DNA of 11,747 nt, from NCBI GenBank assembly GCA_027451425.1, contig DAIDJH010000024.1:1-11747 (forward strand), given 5' to 3'. Below the pieces are notes generated by a model. It did no database searches. It worked only from the letters and a program-made list of their open reading frames with translations, and was not told the DNA's origin. Positions within the stretch are counted from its first letter, which is position 1; each line of letters starts with the position of its first letter. The DNA comes from Bdellovibrionales bacterium (GTDB lineage: Bacteria > Bdellovibrionota > Bdellovibrionia > Bdellovibrionales > UBA1609). Shown in pieces: positions 8,233 to 11,747 of this stretch. Made by a program: the position numbers and the translations under genes.

Positions 8233-8851
8233 AGGCCGTGCCGAATATAAAGGCGAGGTTGTTGTGCATGCTGCTGAATGCATAAAGGTAGCGGGCCTCG
8301 ACTCTCCAAGAGAAGCTGTCGTTTACAAACGTTTCAAGTCGCCAACCCATATCAAGCCCCACCGTCGACTCTTGATTCGTGATAACTAAGCCCGGCCCCG
8401 CCAATAAGGAGCTTCGAAAGTAACGGATGTATTTCGCCAAAAAAATTGTTTTACCGTAAGCGAATGTATAGTTTAGGTCCGAGGAGAGCACGAAATTCAA
8501 ACGCTCTATACTTTGCGGTTGAACGCTGTATTTATCGGCGAGCTCGGACGTCAGCCCTGAATCTACGGCGTAAACATAATCTAGTGATGCCACATCCCAT
8601 GAGTAAGTTTTATTTAAATAACGGGTATAAGTAAGGTCGACGCTCAGGCCATTGTAGTATGGGTCGAGCGGCCACAACCCCAAGCCAAAAAATATCTGTT
8701 GTGATTTTGGGTTTTTGTATGTTTGGACCGCATCTACGTTTACGCCATCAAGAGGTTTCTCGCCAGTTACTGTCGGCTTATCTTGAGCCACAACGAAGGA
8801 CGTTACAAATAGCGATGAGACAATCAAAGACAGAAAAACTAAATACCGCAT
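8222..8851 (-). CDS. Outer-membrane beta-barrel protein, first gene of the minus-strand operon
   Basis: 209 aa from the ATG at 8851. An upstream in-frame GTG at 8935 would put a 28-residue hydrophilic tail before the signal peptide, so I reject it. The signal peptide is MRYLVFLSL plus hydrophobic residues, with cleavage likely after residue 22 (FVVA|QDKP). The mature chain has alternating strands (FFGLGLWPL, LTYTRYLNKTYSWDV, FVLSSDLNYTFAY, WRVEARYLYAF) and ends IFGTAYAY with a terminal aromatic, as in BamA-dependent barrels. The PKS plus FFGLGLWPLDP region resembles PKS plus FYLGMGLSPVG in the other barrel at 2976-3659, so the two may be distant paralogues. No good Shine-Dalgarno precedes the ATG; translation may be weak or start in another way. 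Its stop overlaps the start of the following TPR gene. Confidence 0.72.
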   Translation of the reverse strand: MRYLVFLSLIVSSLFVTSFVVAQDKPTVTGEKPLDGVNVDAVQTYKNPKSQQIFFGLGLWPLDPYYNGLSVDLTYTRYLNKTYSWDVASLDYVYAVDSGLTSELADKYSVQPQSIERLNFVLSSDLNYTFAYGKTIFLAKYIRYFRSSLLAGPGLVITNQESTVGLDMGWRLETFVNDSFSWRVEARYLYAFSSMHNNLAFIFGTAYAY

Positions 8852-8933
8852 ATGGATCAGTGTGGGAAATTGCCATGGGTCTGGCAAGCGTGAAAAGGAC
8901 GACGAACAAGTTGCGGCTGTACAATTGTGTGAC

Positions 8934-8956
8934 ACCCGACAACACTTTGTTCGGGT
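8934..8956. repeat. Short inverted repeat / hairpin (ACCCGA ... TCGGGT)
   Basis: Six-base perfect arms at 8934-8939 and 8951-8956 enclose an 11-nt loop. On the + strand the hairpin is followed by ATTTTCT, so it could act as a weak terminator or as an operator. It would also fall in the untranslated leader of the minus-strand operon if that transcript starts upstream of it. Confidence 0.3.
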
Positions 8957-8970
8957 ATTTTCTGGGGTCT

Positions 8971-9007
8971 CATAATGAAATGAAAAAAAGCATGTTATTT
9001 CATGATG
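8971..9007. repeat. Imperfect inverted repeat, candidate operator
   Basis: CATAATGAAAT (8971-8981) and ATTTCATGATG (8997-9007) are reverse complements at 10 of 11 positions, separated by 15 A-rich bases. The site lies in the divergent promoter region, just upstream of the sigma-54-like element. A dimeric regulator could bind here and affect both operons. Confidence 0.4.
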
Positions 9008-9022
9008 TTAGACGAGCGGCTG

Positions 9023-9038
9023 GGGCCTGAATTTTGCA
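9023..9038 (+). promoter_or_regulatory. Candidate sigma-54 (-24/-12) promoter
   Basis: GGGCCTGAATTTTGCA matches the consensus TGGCACG-N4-TTGCA at 9 of 12 defined positions. The invariant GG (9024-9025) and GC (9036-9037) have the required 10-nt separation. The predicted transcription start is about 9049, some 20 nt before the ATG at 9071. A CATAAT overlapping its 3' end could instead be a sigma-70 -10 element, but no -35 is visible. Confidence 0.35.
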
Positions 9039-9070
9039 TAATTTAAACAGTAAGCAAGTTTGGGGGAGTG

Positions 9071-9349
9071 ATGAAAGCGACATATTGTCACAGCTTAATC
9101 AGAGTACTGTTTATCGCGGCATTGTTTTTGAGCGCGCCGGCGGTCAAGGCGACGCCAGTACGATTTGTCCAAAATAATTCAAATAGTCGAAGTTTATCTT
9201 CGCTGTCTGGGCCAGAAAGGTCCATTCAAATTCGCGGACAAACTCGCGGCCTTTCGATGATGCTAGTGTTAAAAAATGGGAAAGATGAAATCAATTTCAT
9301 AAAGCCGCGCAAAAACTACCGCACCAAAGTCTTGTCGACGCAATTCTAG
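9071..9349 (+). CDS. Small exported protein of unknown function
   Basis: 92 aa from the ATG at 9071. A GTG at 9068 is in frame directly before it and could be the true start, adding one residue. The N-terminus is a clear signal peptide (MKATYCHSLIR, a hydrophobic core, cleavage after AVKA at residue 27). The mature 65 residues are basic and Ser/Asn-rich, and end in a probable beta-strand segment (SMMLVLKNG, DEINFIKPRK). I do not recognise a family. A purine-rich GGGGGAG (9062-9068) lies just before the start but is unusually close to the ATG (2 nt). It is the first gene after the divergent promoter region and precedes the motor genes by 79 bp, so it may be a small periplasmic accessory subunit. 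It could also be transcribed separately. Confidence 0.6.
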   Translation: MKATYCHSLIRVLFIAALFLSAPAVKATPVRFVQNNSNSRSLSSLSGPERSIQIRGQTRGLSMMLVLKNGKDEINFIKPRKNYRTKVLSTQF

Positions 9350-9417
9350 CCATCTGTCCAGATTGCCTTAGTCGCAATAGACTCCGTTTTCTCAATTTAT
9401 GATACTGAAGCGGACAC

Positions 9418-9424
9418 GAGGTGG
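9418..9424 (+). promoter_or_regulatory. Ribosome binding site deciding the TolQ/ExbB-like start
   Basis: GAGGTGG ends 4 nt before the ATG at 9429, and its GAGG core lies 7 nt before it. The ATG at 9399, in the same frame, has no such site, so translation most likely begins at 9429. Confidence 0.6.
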
Positions 9425-9428
9425 CACC

Positions 9429-10112
9429 ATGTCCATGATGCAGTTTATTGCCAGAAATTTTTGGCACGTTTTTCCGATTTTGCTGTGCGGAGCTGCGGGA
9501 GTATTAATCATACTCGAGCGTTCAGCCGCGCTGGGCTGGGCCTATCCCATGGAAAATGTGGACGGGTTTTTTGAGAGAATAAGGAACATGATCCTTAGAA
9601 ACAGTATTCAAGAAGCCATCGCATTTTGCGAAAGGTTTCGTGCCAAGCCGGTGGCGCGGGTCGTTCGCGAGGGTTTGATTCGCGCTCATCAACCCGAACA
9701 TCTAATTGAAAACGGTTTGCAAATTGCGGTAGGTGAGGCCACTGAAAAAATTCAAATACGCACACCTTTTTTGGCGACTATCGCAAACGTTGCAACTCTC
9801 TTTGGATTGTTGGGTACCATCGTGGGCTTGGTGCAATCGTTTGAGGCGGTTGGCAGTGCGGTTGCGCAACAACGTGCCGCTTTGTTGGCAGCAGGTATAT
9901 CGACAGCGATGAACGCGACAATGATGGGGTTAGCGGTCGCGATACCTTGCATGATCGCATATTCGATCCTTATGGCCCGCACGAACAAAATCACCGCTCA
10001 AATTGAGCAGAGTGCTGTGCGCACGATGGACATTCTGCAACAAAGCTATTTTAATGCCAAAAGCGGTGACGCTTCTGCGGGGGACCCCAAGGTTCGGCGG
10101 AATCACAAATGA
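9429..10112 (+). CDS. MotA/TolQ/ExbB family proton-channel protein (AglR-like)
   Basis: 227 aa from the ATG at 9429. The in-frame ATG at 9399 would add a 10-residue basic tail without a ribosome binding site. Three membrane segments are seen at about residues 13-35, 113-137 and 156-180, with a cytoplasmic domain (about 40-110) between the first and second, as in TolQ/ExbB. The family signatures are clear: TPFLATIANVATLFGLLGTI in TM2 and AAGISTAMNATMMGLAVAIP in TM3. Such proteins form the inner-membrane stator ring that uses proton flow to move ExbD/TolR partners. The gene overlaps the next ExbD gene by ATGA, so the subunits are co-translated. One TolQ followed by two TolR-type genes is the arrangement of the AglR-AglQ-AglS gliding motor of M. 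xanthus. Generic TolQ or ExbB are alternatives, but no tolA, tolB, pal or TonB receptor is nearby. Confidence 0.93.
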   Translation: MSMMQFIARNFWHVFPILLCGAAGVLIILERSAALGWAYPMENVDGFFERIRNMILRNSIQEAIAFCERFRAKPVARVVREGLIRAHQPEHLIENGLQIAVGEATEKIQIRTPFLATIANVATLFGLLGTIVGLVQSFEAVGSAVAQQRAALLAAGISTAMNATMMGLAVAIPCMIAYSILMARTNKITAQIEQSAVRTMDILQQSYFNAKSGDASAGDPKVRRNHK

Positions 10113-10564
10113 ATGTTGGTGAGAGTTCATCGCAAGAGGTTGACCTTAATCTTGCGCCGATTATTGACTGTTTTACCGTGCTCATCACCTATTTGCTGGT
10201 GACCGCTTCATTTTTGACTCTCGCCGCAGTTGATGTGGGTGTTTCAGCGACGGGCACTGCGCCAACGGTGGATGCTGGCACGCCGCCAATGTCCATGATG
10301 CTCGAGTTGAAGGCGGGCGGTGACGTCAGCATCGCTGTTCAGGGTGGTGCCCTCAGTCACGAAATTGATATCAACGTCAAAGCTTTGCAAAACTCCACGC
10401 AAGATGTGAGCGAGTTGGAAAGTCGCTTGCATCAACTTCAAGCGAAGTGGCCGCAAATCACGGATGTGAGCGTTACCGCAGATCCCACCATTTTGTATAA
10501 AAACATTGTGGAAGTTATTCATAAGGTCCAGGCCATAATGCCCAAGGTCTATATTTCCAGTTAG
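10109..10564 (+). CDS. ExbD/TolR family protein, first copy (motor subunit)
   Basis: 151 aa. A short cytoplasmic N-terminus (DLNLAP) leads into one membrane helix, about residues 16-38. The helix carries the conserved proton-binding Asp at position 20 (LAPIIDCFTVLITYLLV), preceded by the family's conserved Pro. The periplasmic domain follows, with predicted beta/alpha folding and a final segment ILYKNIVEVIHKVQ near the C-terminus, typical of ExbD. The ATG overlaps the TGA of the TolQ-like gene (ATGA). It differs clearly from the second ExbD copy, so the channel is probably built with two kinds of TolR-type subunit, as AglQ and AglS are in myxobacteria. Which copy corresponds to which cannot be decided from this sequence alone. 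Confidence 0.9.
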   Translation: MNVGESSSQEVDLNLAPIIDCFTVLITYLLVTASFLTLAAVDVGVSATGTAPTVDAGTPPMSMMLELKAGGDVSIAVQGGALSHEIDINVKALQNSTQDVSELESRLHQLQAKWPQITDVSVTADPTILYKNIVEVIHKVQAIMPKVYISS

Positions 10565-10583
10565 CTAAAAAGGCGATGCTGCC

Positions 10584-11060
10584 ATGAAGCCCATAAAGAA
10601 AAAGAGAAAAGCCACGGAGATGTCGCTGCAGATCACGTCAATGGCCGACATTTTCATGATCCTTCTCGTCTTTTTGCTAAAAAACTACGCAGCTTCAATA
10701 ACTAGTATCGCGCCAACCACGCACTTAACGCTCCCAGAAGTGCTGAAGGCCAATGCCCAAGTTCAGGAATCATTGAAGGTGGAAATCAGCCGCAACGATG
10801 TTGTCGTGGATGATAAGCCTGTTTTAAGGTTAAATAATTTTAGCTTTGAAGCGAGTGAAACGTCGTCCGGTGACGCCTCTCCCACGCTTGAACATGTATT
10901 TGCGCATCAACGTAAGCTTCTGCCAGTGCCCAATCTAGGGTCGGGATTGGTTGTAATGGCCGACCAGCAAACGCCATACTCAACTTTAAAACGGGTGGTG
11001 GCGTCGGCTGCGGGCGCGGGGTTTGTCGATCTGCAACTGGTGGTTGTGGAAACGGAATAA
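10584..11060 (+). CDS. ExbD/TolR family protein, second copy (motor subunit)
   Basis: 158 aa. It starts with a strongly basic tail (MKPIKKKRKATE), then one membrane helix with the conserved Asp at position 22 (LQITSMADIFMILLVFLLKN). It lacks the Pro seen before the Asp in the first copy. The periplasmic domain ends in a typical ExbD segment: VVMADQQTPYSTLKRVVASA, then AGFVDLQLVVVE. It starts 19 nt after the first copy's stop, with AAGG about 10 nt upstream of the ATG. The ITSMxDI...LLVFLLK pattern is one I associate with ExbD-type proteins of delta-proteobacterial motility and envelope clusters. Both TolR copies keep the essential Asp, so both could take part in proton transfer. Confidence 0.9.
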   Translation: MKPIKKKRKATEMSLQITSMADIFMILLVFLLKNYAASITSIAPTTHLTLPEVLKANAQVQESLKVEISRNDVVVDDKPVLRLNNFSFEASETSSGDASPTLEHVFAHQRKLLPVPNLGSGLVVMADQQTPYSTLKRVVASAAGAGFVDLQLVVVETE

Positions 11061-11086
11061 GTCCACCACTGAATTAGGGCGGTTTG

Positions 11087-11747
11087 GTGACACCTGAAGA
11101 GTATTTGATAACAACTCATGTCGGCGAAGTTGCCCGCAAGCAACTATGGCAGGCGGATGAAACGGCTGACCTCGATTTGCCTGGTGGTTGGATCATTGAA
11201 ATGCAGGATGGTGGCATCCGTGTGTTTGATTCAGCCGTGCACAATGACGACGATACCGTTCGAGAATTAACGGTCCCTTCATTTAAGCCGGGTGAAAAAG
11301 TTGCGATCGATCTACCGCCATCGGCGCGCGATCGATGGCGCCGGTCGATTCGGGTCGAACTGGATCACATTCGAAAGCCGTCGCCCGTTTACGTCGTGTC
11401 ATCGGACATTCAAACACTAGAGAGGCCAGGGCCAAAGCAACCATTTTTATTTTATTGCCAAGATTTTCTTCTCGTTCACCATCGACCCGTGCGGTTGAGC
11501 CATCGGATCACGTTGCTGGGATATGACATTTTCAGCTTTTCGCAAGAAAGTAATGGCGACTTTATCGTAAAAAGTAACCAGAACGGATTGCGAGTTGAAA
11601 GCGATTCTGGCGTTAAAAAGGTAGCGAAGGGCAGCGAGGTTCGGTTGGCCGGCGTCGATTTTTTCGGCGCTACTTTTCGACTGCGCAAACATTGGTGGCG
11701 TTTGCGGCTTTTCCCATCAGCCGACGGATTGAATCCGGTCGAAACTG
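11087..11747 (+). CDS. Basic cytoplasmic protein downstream of the motor genes, 3' end outside window (GltG-like candidate)
   Basis: An open frame runs from the GTG at 11087 to the window edge without a stop (220 codons). The in-frame TAG at 11075 limits the start. AGGG (11076-11079) sits 7 nt before the GTG, and a TTG at 11084 is less likely. The visible part begins MTPEEYLITTHVGEVARKQL. It has no signal peptide and looks all-beta. Residues from about 130 form short strands with turns (ITLLGYDIFSF, DFIVKS, GLRVES, SEVRLAGVDFFGATF) reminiscent of a divergent FHA-like sandwich. The last visible part is basic with tryptophans (RKHWWRLRLFP). In myxobacteria GltG has a cytoplasmic FHA-type N-terminus, a membrane helix and a periplasmic TonB-like end. 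This gene's position 26 nt after the second ExbD makes it a candidate counterpart, but the defining C-terminal part is not visible. Confidence 0.65.
   Translation, partial: MTPEEYLITTHVGEVARKQLWQADETADLDLPGGWIIEMQDGGIRVFDSAVHNDDDTVRELTVPSFKPGEKVAIDLPPSARDRWRRSIRVELDHIRKPSPVYVVSSDIQTLERPGPKQPFLFYCQDFLLVHHRPVRLSHRITLLGYDIFSFSQESNGDFIVKSNQNGLRVESDSGVKKVAKGSEVRLAGVDFFGATFRLRKHWWRLRLFPSADGLNPVET

Larger units (their letters stand above)
8852..9070. promoter_or_regulatory. Divergent intergenic region between the two operons
   Basis: This 219-bp stretch lies between the start codons of the minus-strand barrel operon and the plus-strand motor operon, so promoters for both should be here. It contains a GC-rich hairpin (8934-8956), an imperfect 11-bp inverted repeat (8971-9007) and a -24/-12-like element (9023-9038). 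I see no convincing sigma-70 -35/-10 pair for the minus strand. On the plus strand a CATAAT at 9037-9042 lacks a -35 partner. Confidence 0.6.

Noticed and set aside
8230..8283. N-terminal extension of the 448-aa TPR protein to 8283
   Set aside because: The added 17 residues overlap the barrel coding region and push the signal sequence inward. The ATG at 8232 fits the usual short overlap.
8851..8935. GTG at 8935 as start of the first barrel
   Set aside because: It would add 28 polar, Cys/Ser-rich residues before a normal signal peptide.
8659..9030. 123-aa plus-strand open frame across the divergent region
   Set aside because: It is antisense to the barrel in its first half, has no ribosome binding site, shows no recognisable domain, and runs through the likely promoter area.
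9398..9403. TATGAT as a -10 box for a separate motor-gene promoter
   Set aside because: It matches TATAAT at 5 of 6 positions, but there is no -35 hexamer at 16-18 nt upstream, so it is not supported beyond chance.

Overview
The window looks like a stretch of chromosome from a predatory or gliding member of the Bdellovibrionota, or a relative within the old 'delta-proteobacteria'. This rests on the gene content and a GC content that looks near one half. There is no rRNA, tRNA, CRISPR array or mobile element. Nearly all of the DNA codes for envelope proteins: a metal-binding (MIDAS) von Willebrand A protein, a lipoprotein, two small outer-membrane beta-barrels, two exported TPR proteins, a small exported protein, one TolQ/ExbB-type and two TolR/ExbD-type proton-channel subunits, and the start of a basic cytoplasmic protein.

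There are three transcription blocks. (1) On the + strand, from the left edge to 2979: a VWA protein cut by the window edge (complete MIDAS, calcium-binding-type repeats), then a cysteine-rich lipoprotein. (2) On the - strand, 8851 down to 2976: beta-barrel, TPR protein (448 aa), large TPR protein (1078 aa), beta-barrel. Every junction overlaps, so this is one tightly coupled operon. It meets block 1 head-on, with interlocked stop codons. (3) On the + strand, 9071 to the right edge: a small exported protein, then TolQ/ExbB-like, ExbD-like, ExbD-like, and an open-ended gene starting with GTG at 11087. A divergent intergenic region of about 220 bp (8852-9070) separates blocks 2 and 3. It holds an imperfect inverted repeat and a candidate sigma-54 promoter.

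Taken together, the set resembles the Agl-Glt gliding (focal-adhesion) machinery of Myxococcus xanthus. There, a TolQ plus two TolR-type motor (AglR/AglQ/AglS) uses proton motive force to drive periplasmic TPR proteins (GltD/GltE class) that engage outer-membrane barrels and lipoproteins (GltA/B/H/K) and the VWA-domain adhesin CglB. My reading is that the locus encodes a compact trans-envelope force-transmission system with its own integrin-like adhesin. The domain composition is read directly from the sequence. The Agl-Glt assignment is inference from domain order and gene neighbourhood, so I give no gene symbols.
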